37,679 bases of DNA from the NCBI GenBank assembly GCA_963653155.1, contig CAVJWR010000020.1:1-37679 (forward strand), in the 5' to 3' direction. Below the pieces are notes generated by a model. It searched no databases, was not told where the DNA came from, and saw nothing but the letters and a program-made list of their open reading frames with translations. Positions within the stretch are counted from its first letter, which is position 1; every line of letters begins with the position of its first letter. Below are positions 1 to 8,485 of the stretch, piece by piece. The position numbers and the translations under genes were made by a program. The stretch comes from UBA1731 sp963653155. Its GTDB lineage: Bacteria; Verrucomicrobiota; Kiritimatiellia; RFP12; UBA1067.

Positions 1-1387
1 CTTCGGAATAATTGGCATCTGCCCACAGGATGCGCTCGGCAAGGACCGCCGCGTTGGTCATCACGGTGCCAACCGCATATGGCGGAACGAACCATGCGGT
101 CCCATCGTTCTGCAGCCACCGCGACGATGCGCCATAGCGTGTGTTCGCCCCTGTCACGCGATAGCGGAAGAACGTCTCGCCCTCATCAAGATATGGCTTT
201 ACGCATATTTGCCGTGGCCACTTGTCGAAGAATGCGTAGGAGGAGGGACGCACCTCTCCGCCATAAGTCACCTTGTCTCTGAAATATATTCCGCCGCACA
301 CGGGCGTTGTCGCCGAGGCAAACGCGCCTACCGCAATCTTGCCATCCGTCTCGGTGAACGGCATCCCGTTGAAGTCCTTGCCATTGAACTCAGCCGGCAA
401 CCCCATAAGCGATGATGTGTCAACGGGAGATCCTGCGGTAGCCGCAACCGATCCGGACAACAGGCGATAGTCCTTCATCATCGGCGCGAACATCTGAAAA
501 CCCGTCTGCGATTCCCTTATGCAATCGTGATAGGTCGTCGATACGGAGTCGTGCAGACCGAACAGGCAGTTGTAGGCATCGCTGATGCTTGTGGTACCCA
601 CGTTGCCAAAATAAGTGCAATTCACCGCCACAGGGCACATCTTGCTGGCGGATTTCGCGTTGTCCGTCAAAAGGCACGAATAGAGGTTTGACTGACGTGT
701 CCCTGCCGGTTCGCTAAACGCCGTGTTCCGCGTAATGAGGCACCGTATCGCGGTGCCGCCGCGCATCGCGCCGCCCCAGCAGGCCGTGCAGTTGGAGATC
801 ACGCTGTCGACAAGGTACACGTCCTTCTTCTGCGAATAGACGGCAAGGCCACCACCAAGATTGGGGATGTCATCGTTGAGAACTCCGGACGATGTCCTTT
901 CTAACCTTGTGGCGCCATCGCGCAAGGTGAATCCCTCAATCACCGTTCCGGAGCAGTCGCTGTTTACGCATATGCATCTGATCTGCGCCTCGCCGCATCC
1001 GTTCGTGGCCGCCGAGCTTTCGTCCCATTGTCCGACAATGTGCGTCTCAGACGCGCCATGCGTAGATTTCAGCGTAATCGTTTTGCCGGATATCCACACG
1101 CGATTTCTGGTCTTCTTCGTGTCCAGGGCAGAGCCGTTGTCGTATACGCCCGGCCCAACGAGAATGGTATCGCCGGATACCGCCCTGTCTACTGCCGCCT
1201 GTATCGACTGGAATGCCGTGGCGCCAGTCTCGTCAGCCGTTGCGGCGGCATCGTCTCCCGAAGCGCGATTCACCTGCCAGATACTGCCGCAAAACGCAGG
1301 AAGGATGCACAAGCAAGCTACGAACGAGCTGTACATCTTGCGAAACGACGCATGCTGATTTCCTACGAAAGCCTTAACTGTCTCCAC
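1..1387 (-). CDS. Secreted right-handed beta-helix protein (partial, C-terminus off the left edge)
   Basis: An open minus-strand frame of at least 462 codons runs off the left edge. I place the start at a GTG (1387-1385) because GGAG lies 7 nt upstream and a consensus promoter sits just before it. An in-frame ATG at 1336 would start directly at a hydrophobic stretch (FVACLCILPAFCG), which looks like a signal peptide. After it comes a segment typical of parallel beta-helix surface proteins: FQSIQAAVDRAVSGDTILV, then GVY, ITLKSTHG, VIEGFTLRDG and repeated short strands with many Asn, Gly and Cys (NCTACWGGAMRGG, NCTYFGNVG). The end of the helix (AAT-GSPVDT, FNGKDFNGMPF, IAVGAFA) resembles the closing part of choice-of-anchor or polymorphic repeat proteins. 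The fold assignment is fairly safe. The substrate or role (adhesin, polysaccharide lyase-like) cannot be told. Cysteine is unusually frequent for a secreted protein. Confidence 0.75.
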   Translation of the reverse strand, partial: METVKAFVGNQHASFRKMYSSFVACLCILPAFCGSIWQVNRASGDDAAATADETGATAFQSIQAAVDRAVSGDTILVGPGVYDNGSALDTKKTRNRVWISGKTITLKSTHGASETHIVGQWDESSAATNGCGEAQIRCICVNSDCSGTVIEGFTLRDGATRLERTSSGVLNDDIPNLGGGLAVYSQKKDVYLVDSVISNCTACWGGAMRGGTAIRCLITRNTAFSEPAGTRQSNLYSCLLTDNAKSASKMCPVAVNCTYFGNVGTTSISDAYNCLFGLHDSVSTTYHDCIRESQTGFQMFAPMMKDYRLLSGSVAATAGSPVDTSSLMGLPAEFNGKDFNGMPFTETDGKIAVGAFASATTPVCGGIYFRDKVTYGGEVRPSSYAFFDKWPRQICVKPYLDEGETFFRYRVTGANTRYGASSRWLQNDGTAWFVPPYAVGTVMTNAAVLAERILWADANYSE

Positions 1388-1425
1388 GTGTTCACTCCAT
1401 TCCTTATGAGTCACAAATGGCGGCA

Positions 1426-1452
1426 ATTATATTTGTTTTTTTTTGTTGTCAA
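1426..1452 (-). promoter_or_regulatory. Sigma-70-type promoter of the beta-helix gene
   Basis: On the minus strand a perfect TTGACA (1452-1447) and a perfect TATAAT (1431-1426) flank an A-rich 15-bp spacer. The spacer is shorter than the usual 16-18 bp. A start site about 7 nt further on would give a leader of roughly 30 nt carrying the GGAG site used by the GTG start at 1387. The gene therefore appears to have its own promoter, separate from dxr upstream. Confidence 0.6.
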
Positions 1453-1524
1453 TCCCAAGCCCATTTCGGACGCAAGGCCATCGTACACGGGAGGGTCTCA
1501 ATTCATTGCGACCGAAAAAATCAC

Positions 1525-2607
1525 TTATCCGCGTCTCCAGTTTCGGGCCTGAGCCCTCGCCACACGGTCGATCTCAAACACCTCTTCCACGGAATCAGGA
1601 TCGCGAGCCGGAGCCTTGTCCGAAACATCCGAAACGAGTCGAACAATGTCGCCGAACCTGATATCCCCGGCAAGGAACCGTTCAACCGCAATCTCATCCG
1701 CCGCGCTCAGCGCCGTAGTCCTGGCGCCACCGGCGCACAATGCGTCCTTCACAAGACGCAACGCCGGGAACCGGTTTTCGTCCGGCGCACGGAACGTCAA
1801 CGCCCCGACTGATGCCAGATCAAGCCGTTTCCGCGTTGCGTGGAGCCTTGCCGGCCACGAAAGCGCATACTGTATCGGCACCCGCATATCCGGCGGAGAC
1901 AGCTGCGCCAGAGTGGCGCCATCGTTGAACTCTACAAGCGAATGCACAATGGACTCCGGGTGGACGACAACATCAATCCTATCTGGCGGGATGGAGAATA
2001 GCCAGCGCGCCTCCACCACCTCGAATCCCTTGTTCATCATGCCGGCCGAGTCAATGGTCACTTTCGGCCCCATCTTCCATCTCGGATGGTTCAGGGCCTG
2101 TTCGGGAGTGACCGAATCGAGATCGGCGGGGCCATCGATGAAAGGTCCGCCACTCGCCGTGAGGATGAGCCGCGATACGCAATCGATGCCAGCACCGCCC
2201 TGAAGGCACTGGAATATCGCCGAATGCTCGGAATCGACGGGGATTATGTCTATTCCGCGCTCTTCCGCAGCCCTCGTCACAAGGGCTCCGGCAGCGACCA
2301 TCACCTCCTTCGTCGCGAGCGCCACGGCCATCCCCTTGCGTATGGCCGCTAGGGTCGGACGAAGCCCGGAAAGCCCAACGGTCGCAACAAGCACGACATC
2401 CGCCTCGTTCTCCTCCACGGCACGCAACGCGCCGTCTTCGCCCGAATATACCCTTGCCCCGAACTCCCTTCCAAGAACAGACGCTGCGGCGAGGTTGTTC
2501 CTCACCGCAAGCGCAACGACTCTAAACTCGTCCGGATGCGTGCGCACGACATCGCATGCGCTTCTGCCGATTGAGCCGGTCGCACCGAGAAGGATTATCC
2601 GCTTCAC
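1525..2607 (-). CDS. dxr: 1-deoxy-D-xylulose 5-phosphate reductoisomerase
   Basis: Converts 1-deoxy-D-xylulose 5-phosphate to 2-C-methyl-D-erythritol 4-phosphate with NADPH, the committed step of the MEP isoprenoid pathway, in the cytosol. The 360-residue product opens with the nucleotide-binding motif LGATGSIGRS. It carries the metal and substrate motifs PVDSEHSAIFQ, LTASGGPF, HPRWKMGPKVTIDSAG, GFEVVEARWLF and HPESIVHSLVEF, all characteristic of the family. Its length is slightly under the usual 380-400. The start is GTG inside GGGGTGAAG, overlapping the stop of the preceding exported isomerase-like gene by 4 nt (GTGA), which suggests translational coupling. No other MEP gene lies in the window. 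Confidence 0.95.
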   Translation of the reverse strand: MKRIILLGATGSIGRSACDVVRTHPDEFRVVALAVRNNLAAASVLGREFGARVYSGEDGALRAVEENEADVVLVATVGLSGLRPTLAAIRKGMAVALATKEVMVAAGALVTRAAEERGIDIIPVDSEHSAIFQCLQGGAGIDCVSRLILTASGGPFIDGPADLDSVTPEQALNHPRWKMGPKVTIDSAGMMNKGFEVVEARWLFSIPPDRIDVVVHPESIVHSLVEFNDGATLAQLSPPDMRVPIQYALSWPARLHATRKRLDLASVGALTFRAPDENRFPALRLVKDALCAGGARTTALSAADEIAVERFLAGDIRFGDIVRLVSDVSDKAPARDPDSVEEVFEIDRVARAQARNWRRG

Positions 2608-3509
2608 CCCTCAACAGCCTTCATGAGGCCCTTGAAGTATCCGACGCTCTCGGCGACATCCATTTCCTTGATGCCGGGCTTCACGCCCTTATCCGGGAAC
2701 GACTCGTACTCAAGCGAGCAGCAGCCATCGTACCCTACCTCTACGAGGGTCTTCACAACCTCCCACATGTCAATCCCGCCACGCGGCATCGGAACGGCAA
2801 GGTTCTTCTTGGGATCGAAGAGCACGTTCTTGATGTGCATGTCGTAGATGCGGGAGCGGAAGCGGCGGATGGAGTCCGCAGGGTTCGCCTTTGCGCGGAA
2901 ATCGTGGCCGATGTCAAGGCAGAGTCCCATGCGCGAATCGAGATCCTTGACCATGTTCCAGGACTTCTCGCCGGTGGGGAACAGGTACGGGATGTCCGGG
3001 CCGTGGTTGTGTATCGCGTACCGGATATCGTACTCGCCGCAAAGGCCGGAGATGTATTCGCAGAGAGACCTGGACTCGAAGCGCACCTTCTTGCCGTCAA
3101 GCTCACGCATTTCATACGGAACGCCCACCACGGTCTTCACGCCAACCCGCTTCGCGAACTCGAAGGTCTTCTTGGCCTGATCCTTCGTGTCCATGTACAC
3201 AGGGCCGAGCCCGTACCCGGTCACGCCGTGATCGGCGCACTTCTGCTTGAACGCGGCGATATCTTTGTCGGTCGCGGAGAACGGCAGATGGAAATCCTTG
3301 ATGCACAGGTAGTGCATGTCGAGACGCTTCATGAGTGCAAGGGTCTCGTCCGCCGTGAGCCTGTGGCAGGAATATCCGGCCATTGCGAATTTGAACTTCA
3401 CCTTGCCGCACCCAGATGCCGAACCGCCGCAAGCGCCAGTCATCGACTTGCACCCTGCCGCGAGAAGGGCCAGGGACGATGATGCGAAAAATCCACGCCG
3501 TGTAATCAT
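2604..3509 (-). CDS. Exported sugar phosphate isomerase/epimerase-like TIM-barrel protein
   Basis: A 301-residue protein of the xylose isomerase-like TIM-barrel superfamily (AP endonuclease 2 fold). The N-terminus MITRRGFFASSSLALLAAGC combines a twin-arginine-like TRRGFF with a lipobox LAAGC, so it is probably a Tat-exported lipoprotein. Barrel motifs include AIHNHGPD, GLCLDIGHDF, YDMHIKN and CSLEYES, which supply the His/Glu/Asp metal ligands expected of the fold. Proteins of this type in PVC bacteria usually belong to sugar or cyclitol catabolism, but the substrate cannot be read from sequence. The start ATG has AGGAG 9 nt upstream and a promoter about 45 nt further up. The 4-nt overlap with dxr makes a two-gene operon whose functional link is not obvious. 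Confidence 0.85.
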   Translation of the reverse strand: MITRRGFFASSSLALLAAGCKSMTGACGGSASGCGKVKFKFAMAGYSCHRLTADETLALMKRLDMHYLCIKDFHLPFSATDKDIAAFKQKCADHGVTGYGLGPVYMDTKDQAKKTFEFAKRVGVKTVVGVPYEMRELDGKKVRFESRSLCEYISGLCGEYDIRYAIHNHGPDIPYLFPTGEKSWNMVKDLDSRMGLCLDIGHDFRAKANPADSIRRFRSRIYDMHIKNVLFDPKKNLAVPMPRGGIDMWEVVKTLVEVGYDGCCSLEYESFPDKGVKPGIKEMDVAESVGYFKGLMKAVEG

Positions 3510-3553
3510 TTGAAGGAACTCCTTTGTTTTTACAGTTACGCTAAATGTGGCTG

Positions 3554-3582
3554 ATTATATACGATTCCATTGGCGAAATCAA
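3554..3582 (-). promoter_or_regulatory. Sigma-70-type promoter of the isomerase-like/dxr operon
   Basis: Minus-strand TTGATT (3582-3577) and TATAAT (3559-3554) are 17 bp apart. The predicted leader of about 35 nt ends with AGGAG before the ATG at 3509. The -35 box begins only 3 nt after the hairpin at the end of the Na/Pi transporter gene. Confidence 0.65.
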
Positions 3583-3585
3583 CCG

Positions 3586-3601
3586 CCCGCCTATTGGCGG
3601 G
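3586..3601 (-). terminator. Hairpin overlapping the stop codon of the Na/Pi transporter
   Basis: A perfect 6-bp GC stem (CCCGCC/GGCGGG) with a 4-nt loop spans the TAG stop codon of the upstream gene (3593-3591). No U-run follows, so intrinsic termination is uncertain. It may instead mark the transcript's 3' end. Confidence 0.4.
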
Positions 3602-5324
3602 GCTTGCCCGGATACTGCACCGGCTGTTTTCCTCCGGCAAGCGTCTCCGCTATGTTCAGGTAGTATGCGCGTACGCGCTCATAGGCGTTTATCATGTCCA
3701 GTTCACAGAGCACTCGCATCGGCGAATCGGGATCGTCAGGCCCGATTCGGCCGAGCTGCGTACGGCGGCAGTCGCGGATGAACTCGTGTATCTCGCGAGA
3801 CTCCCGCTGGACAGCCTCCACGTCGATCTGCGGCCTTGGCGACCGTATCCATGGGGACACCTTCTCGGCAAACGCGAACACACGGTCATGCACCTGCAGC
3901 AGCAGCGTTGCCGACACACGCGATATGCGCTGCCCGTTGCCGCGAAGCCGCTTCATGACCTTGAGTATCTGCGATGCCTCGTCAGAGATAGACTCCAGCT
4001 CATCCGTAAGCCGCAGCAGACGCCGTGCGCGTTCCGCGACATCCTGCGGAAGCCGCTTCGTCATGATGCTTCCGAGGTATTCCGTCACTTCGCGCTGTAC
4101 ATCGTCCAGGATATCCTCTCGATGGCATATGTGTCGCTCGTTCTTCTCGTCTGGCTCGTCTGAGATCACCTTGCGGGCGCAGTGCAGGAGGTCGACGTCG
4201 GAATCGCGCATGAACTGTATCTCAAGAAGGGCCTGGTCGCAGGCAATTACCGGCGAGAGCTTCACTACCGGCTTCAGCGCGGAAAGATGGGGCTTCTCCT
4301 CATCCTTCTGCGGGATAAGACGTTCGATCACTGCGGCGAACGCCTTCACGAACGGGAAGAAAAGCACTCCGCGCAATATCGAGAAGATCGTGTCCGTGAC
4401 CGCGATCGGGGCCATCACACCGAGAAGCATCGGCCCCTTCGCGGTTTCTGTCACTACATTCCAGTGGGGGAAGAGCCACTTGCCGAACGGCACGAAGACC
4501 GGCAGCACGAACGGCAGGAATATGAGCGACCCTATCACGTTCGAGAGCGTATGTGACAGGGCGGTGCGCTTTGCCGCCGCAGTGCCGCCGATGGCGGCGA
4601 GCCACGCGGTCATCGTCGTCCCGATATTCGCGCCGAAAAGCACCGCTATCGCCATCTCGTACGTTATGAGCTGCTGCATGGCGAGCGTCATGCCGATCGC
4701 GATCGCGGCGGCAGAACTCTGTATCACTGCGGTGAATCCGGCTGCCACGAGCGCGACAAGCGCAACGCCGCCAAGGGTTGTGGCGTCCATCCGCGTGAAT
4801 GCCGCCTGTATGTCCGGGTTCTGCCGTATCGGCTGCACGCCTTTCGCCATGAAGTACAGGCCGAGGAATACGAGTCCAAGCCCAAGTATCGCCAGCCCGA
4901 TGTTGTGGACGGTTTCGCGCTTGAAGCAGAACAGGCATCCCGGAAAGAAGTATAGGAGTCCGCCAAGGAATATCCCGGCAAGGCCAAGCATCTGCGGATC
5001 CGGCGCGAACGCCACTATCCACACGGTCGCGGTGGTGCCGATGTTTGCGCCGATTATCACGTTTATGGCCTGGGTGAGCGTCATGAGGCCGGACGACACG
5101 AACCCAACGAGCATTACCGTGATGATGGACGAGGACTGCACCAGGATCGTGGATACTATCCCGGTTCCAACCCCCGCCACGCGCCGCGTCGTCGCGAGCG
5201 CCATGAATCGCCGGAGTTCCTGTCCGGCGACGGCCTGAAGGCCCTCGGAGAGATGTTTCATCCCAAGGAGAAATATACCCAATCCGCCCGCTACGGTCAA
5301 AACGCTCAGAGTTATCTCTTTCAT
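3591..5324 (-). CDS. Na+/phosphate cotransporter family protein with PhoU-like C-terminus
   Basis: A 577-residue inner-membrane protein of the Na/Pi cotransporter (NptA/YjbB, PF02690) family. Two inverted transport repeats are clear: each has a QSS motif (TILVQSSSIIT near residue 60, TAVIQSSAAAI near 200) and a GANIGTT motif (near 93 and 232). About eight to ten hydrophobic segments fill residues 1-330. The remaining 240 residues are hydrophilic and helical, like the PhoU domain often fused to this family. Inferred role: sodium-coupled phosphate transport, possibly efflux, with PhoU-like control. It lies 48 nt after uvrC with only a weak ribosome-binding site, so it may be the last gene of the apbE-uvrC transcript. 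Confidence 0.9.
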   Translation of the reverse strand: MKEITLSVLTVAGGLGIFLLGMKHLSEGLQAVAGQELRRFMALATTRRVAGVGTGIVSTILVQSSSIITVMLVGFVSSGLMTLTQAINVIIGANIGTTATVWIVAFAPDPQMLGLAGIFLGGLLYFFPGCLFCFKRETVHNIGLAILGLGLVFLGLYFMAKGVQPIRQNPDIQAAFTRMDATTLGGVALVALVAAGFTAVIQSSAAAIAIGMTLAMQQLITYEMAIAVLFGANIGTTMTAWLAAIGGTAAAKRTALSHTLSNVIGSLIFLPFVLPVFVPFGKWLFPHWNVVTETAKGPMLLGVMAPIAVTDTIFSILRGVLFFPFVKAFAAVIERLIPQKDEEKPHLSALKPVVKLSPVIACDQALLEIQFMRDSDVDLLHCARKVISDEPDEKNERHICHREDILDDVQREVTEYLGSIMTKRLPQDVAERARRLLRLTDELESISDEASQILKVMKRLRGNGQRISRVSATLLLQVHDRVFAFAEKVSPWIRSPRPQIDVEAVQRESREIHEFIRDCRRTQLGRIGPDDPDSPMRVLCELDMINAYERVRAYYLNIAETLAGGKQPVQYPGKPRQ

Positions 5325-5372
5325 GTTATCCCATTCTGCTTTCAGTTCTGTTCCAAAATTCCAACGGCAACA

Positions 5373-6845
5373 TCAGCACGCCTCACCCCCGACTGCGGCG
5401 CATGCGCCCTTGACCCGCTCGGCTATTGCCGCGTTCACGCCTGCCGCTGCGGCTATCTCCTCCACGGAAGCCTTCGATATCCCACGCGTCGAATGGAATC
5501 TCCGCAAGAGAGCGACCTTCTTCGCCGCGCCGATCCCCGGTATCTCGTCAAGCACAGACTCCCGGATCGTCCTCTGGCGCAGATGCCTGTGGTAGGTGAT
5601 GGCGAATCGGTGGGCCTCGTCCCTGAGGCGAGTGGCGACAAACAGTCCCTGGGAATCGCGCGGCAGACACACGTCGCCCCTGCTGTCGTCGGTGACAAGC
5701 GTCTCCATCTTCTTGGCAAGCCCAACGGTAGGGATGTCAAGCACGCCGATACTCCTGAACGTCTCACGCGCCGCCCGCAATTGCGTCACGCCGCCATCGC
5801 ATATGAAGAGGTCGGCGCGAGGGGACTTTGAGGCTATCGTCGATTCCGGACCATACCGGCGACGAACCACCTCCGCCATGCTGCGCGGATCGTCCGCGCC
5901 CTCAACGGTCTCGATCTTGAAATGGCGATAGTATCGGCGGTCTGGAATGCCGTCTATCGCCACGACAAGGGACGCCACTGAATGGGTGCCGAACAGGTTT
6001 GATATGTCAACGCACTCGATCACGTGGGGCGGGGCATCGAGACGCAACGCCGCCACAAGTTCGTCCAGCCCGCGCAATGCGTCTGCGCGGCTCGCTTCGG
6101 GGGTCTTGCGGACAAAGTGCCGCTTCGTCATCTCCCGAAGTGCGGATATGGTGTCGCGCAGACGCGCCGCCTTCTCGAAATCGCCATTCCCCGCCGCAGT
6201 CTCCATGTCTTGCACAAGCTCATCAATCAGCCCGGGTCGTCCGCCGTGAAGGAATGCGCAGGCCTCGTCAAACCGCTTTCTGTAGTCGTCTGCGGATATC
6301 CTGCCGATGCATGGTGCGCTGCAGAAGCGTATCTTGTCCGCCATGCAATGCCGCTTCGCATCCTCGTCCGGCACGATGCACTTGCACCCGCGAAGCCCGA
6401 AGCGCTTCTCCACGAAATCCTTTGCCGCCCGCACGACCGGAGCGGACGGGAATGGCCCGAAATAGAGTGCCCCGTCATCCCGCACTATGCGGCACGTGGT
6501 GAACATCGGGAACTCCAGCGTAGTGTCCGCGCGCAACGCAAGATAGCGCTTGTCGTCGCGCATGAGTATGTTGAAGTGTGGCTTGTAGCGCTTTATGAGA
6601 GATGCCTCCGTGAGCAGGGCCTCGGCCTCGTTCTTCACGGTCATGAACTCGAAGTCGGCAACCGTATGCACCATCGACCGCACCTTCGGCGCATGCTTTG
6701 CGCCGGGACGGAAATAACCGCGCACGCGATTGCGCAGGTTCTTCGCCTTCCCGATGTAGATGATCGTGCCGCGACAGTCTCGCATGAGATAGCATCCGGG
6801 CTTGTTCGGCAATGTCTTCAACCGTTCTTTCAGTGTGTCGGTCAA
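5373..6845 (-). CDS. uvrC: Excinuclease ABC subunit C, compact form
   Basis: Incises damaged DNA on both sides of the lesion together with UvrA and UvrB. Domains in order: GIY-YIG nuclease (GCYLMRD, IIYIGKAKNLRNRVRGYF), a Cys-bearing segment, a UVR motif that contacts UvrB (IDELVQDMETAAGNGDFEKA), an RNase H-like nuclease with its acidic and His residues (IECVDISN, ICDGGVTQL, RDEAHRFAI), and C-terminal helix-hairpin-helix motifs (LDEIPGIGAAKK). I chose TTG at 6845 because GGAGG stands 7 nt before it; a TTG at 6890 lacks such a site. The product is about 490 residues against about 560-610 in well-studied UvrC. The roughly 110-residue stretch that usually lies between the UVR motif and the RNase H domain is missing. 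Confidence 0.93.
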   Translation of the reverse strand: MTDTLKERLKTLPNKPGCYLMRDCRGTIIYIGKAKNLRNRVRGYFRPGAKHAPKVRSMVHTVADFEFMTVKNEAEALLTEASLIKRYKPHFNILMRDDKRYLALRADTTLEFPMFTTCRIVRDDGALYFGPFPSAPVVRAAKDFVEKRFGLRGCKCIVPDEDAKRHCMADKIRFCSAPCIGRISADDYRKRFDEACAFLHGGRPGLIDELVQDMETAAGNGDFEKAARLRDTISALREMTKRHFVRKTPEASRADALRGLDELVAALRLDAPPHVIECVDISNLFGTHSVASLVVAIDGIPDRRYYRHFKIETVEGADDPRSMAEVVRRRYGPESTIASKSPRADLFICDGGVTQLRAARETFRSIGVLDIPTVGLAKKMETLVTDDSRGDVCLPRDSQGLFVATRLRDEAHRFAITYHRHLRQRTIRESVLDEIPGIGAAKKVALLRRFHSTRGISKASVEEIAAAAGVNAAIAERVKGACAAVGGEAC

Positions 6846-6896
6846 CGTTACGCCTCCGCAGATGCCATGCCAAGCGAAGCCTTCAGCCAATATGCC

Positions 6897-7505
6897 TCAT
6901 TTGCCGACCTTAAGATCGTCAACGACGATTTTCGTGCGATGGCCAGACCCAAGGGTCTCCACCTCAAGCACATTCGGGAACCAGCGCCCGTCGAATTTCC
7001 TTATCCGGGTACCCCACAGGCGGCGAAACGGCTTGCCGTCCCTCAACTCCTCCGCCTGCATCAGGCATCCCGTCTTCTTGTCGCACCAGGCCCGCACCTT
7101 GCGATCGCCGTTCGATATGAGGATCACGTCGCACTTCTGGCCATGAACGCTTTCGCCTTCACGCTCGGCCTCATATTCGGCCTTGGGCCACCACAGGAAA
7201 TCCAGCGTAAGGTCAAGCCACGTGACGTCGGTCTTCAATATGCGACCTTCAGGGACTGGTCCCGGACGCAGTATCTCCACCCGCTCAAGGATGCCCGTTT
7301 CTCCATGCTCCCTGAACTCAAGGAGAAGCTTCGCGGGTACGGAAGAGCGGTCTGCCTTGAGGGTGTAGTCGTATTCCCCAGAAGCGATGCCCTTGCGGTT
7401 GCGAAGCACAATCTCGCCGGTTGCGGTCATCGGCTCTGCGGGAAGCATCGCCTTGCAATTGGCAAGGATATCCATTGCGGAACAAAGGAAAAGCAATGCG
7501 ATCAT
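6897..7505 (-). CDS. LolA-like outer-membrane lipoprotein-sorting family protein
   Basis: A 202-residue protein that I read as an outer-membrane lipoprotein-sorting (LolA/LolB-like fold) family member. It has alternating beta-strands, TWLDLTLDFLWW, a CDV and AWCDKKTGCLMQAE strand pair (the common DKKTG turn), then KFDGRWFPNVLEVET and a closing TKIVVDDLKVG. The N-terminus MIALLFLCSAMDILANC is hydrophobic but short and has no positive charge, so export is likely but the signal is atypical. In-frame extension upstream meets a TAG. GGAGG lies 10 nt before the ATG, inside the end of the TPR gene, and the two genes overlap by 4 nt (ATGA). The role is presumably periplasmic carriage of lipid or lipoprotein. 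Confidence 0.7.
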   Translation of the reverse strand: MIALLFLCSAMDILANCKAMLPAEPMTATGEIVLRNRKGIASGEYDYTLKADRSSVPAKLLLEFREHGETGILERVEILRPGPVPEGRILKTDVTWLDLTLDFLWWPKAEYEAEREGESVHGQKCDVILISNGDRKVRAWCDKKTGCLMQAEELRDGKPFRRLWGTRIRKFDGRWFPNVLEVETLGSGHRTKIVVDDLKVGK

Positions 7506-8485
7506 TTCAGTTTGGCCTCCAGCCTATCGTCCTTTGGCCCGCCAAGCGCCCGGCCAAGCTCGTAATACTGTCTGGCGCTCTCCCGGCCCTCGCCCTTGAT
7601 TTTGAACATGAGGTGCGCAAGGTTGTAGTACGGCAGATAGCTCTTTGGATGCGCCCTCATCGCCTTCTCAAGCGTACGCCTCGCCGCAAGGTAGTACTTA
7701 AGTCCGCTCTGTGCCGCCGCACGGAGTATCAGTACGTTCATGTCGTTCTTGCGATCCTTTTCGAGATCCTCCAGCAGAAGGTCTGCGGCCGCGTAGTCTT
7801 TTGCCTGAAGTTCCCTAATCGCCATCTGTATCTTATCGTCAAAGCCCGCCACGGATGGCTGTGCGGACACCTTTGCCGCCGAACTCTTGGTCTTGGAATC
7901 AGTACGCTTCGGTTCGGTCTCGGCAGATGCGCGAGGCGTTGCGGCTACGGACTCATTCTCTTTGGCTTTTGGCTTTTCCGCTACTTTTTCTGAGGTCTTT
8001 GCGGATGAAGGCTTCGCCTCCTTCTTGTCGCCCTTTTCCGTCTTTGGCAGCTTAAGGCCCTTTTTCTTGGCCTGTTCCTCGTCGTATTTTTTCTGGAGCT
8101 CGGTGGTGTCCGTGACAGCCACGGCACGTATGTTCTGGTTTACCTGCGCAAAGCGGATGGAGTCCATGGCGGCGGAGGTGGCGGCGATCTTGTTGCGCAG
8201 CGGGGCGAACTCCGGCTTCTCGGCGCGGTCTGGATTCTGCCTAGCGACATCAACGAGATTCGTCAGGGCCGAATTGTACAGCTCAAGGGCCTTCTCAGCG
8301 TCGCCATTGAGGGAGGCATCCTCGGCCTGCTCTATGAGGTCGTTGGCGTTCTCCAACAGCCGGTGTAGACGGGGCGGAGCATCCGGGGAATCCTCGTCGT
8401 CGCCAAACGGCCAATACCAAGCCGCTTGCGCCAACATTGACGCAAAGGCGAATAGCAAAGCGAACAGCAGGGTCATCTGTTTCAT
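7502..8485 (-). CDS. Exported TPR-repeat protein
   Basis: A 327-residue protein with a clear Sec signal peptide (MKQMTLLFALLFAFASMLAQA). An N-terminal helical repeat region follows (LLENANDLIEQAEDASLNGD, ALELYNSALTNLVDVA), then a Lys/Glu/Ala/Ser-rich linker of roughly 80 residues, probably disordered. At the C-terminus are TPR-like helices (AIRELQAKDYAAADLLLEDL, AARRTLEKAMRAHPKSYLPY). The context of ApbE before and a LolA-like protein after, all with 4-nt overlaps, points to an envelope function, perhaps as a periplasmic scaffold. The ligand is unknown. Confidence 0.75.
   Translation of the reverse strand: MKQMTLLFALLFAFASMLAQAAWYWPFGDDEDSPDAPPRLHRLLENANDLIEQAEDASLNGDAEKALELYNSALTNLVDVARQNPDRAEKPEFAPLRNKIAATSAAMDSIRFAQVNQNIRAVAVTDTTELQKKYDEEQAKKKGLKLPKTEKGDKKEAKPSSAKTSEKVAEKPKAKENESVAATPRASAETEPKRTDSKTKSSAAKVSAQPSVAGFDDKIQMAIRELQAKDYAAADLLLEDLEKDRKNDMNVLILRAAAQSGLKYYLAARRTLEKAMRAHPKSYLPYYNLAHLMFKIKGEGRESARQYYELGRALGGPKDDRLEAKLK

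Noticed and set aside
3694..5238. A 514-codon plus-strand frame opposite the Na/Pi transporter
   Set aside because: It is the Ser/Thr/Arg-rich complement of a membrane protein gene; the minus-strand protein has clear family motifs.
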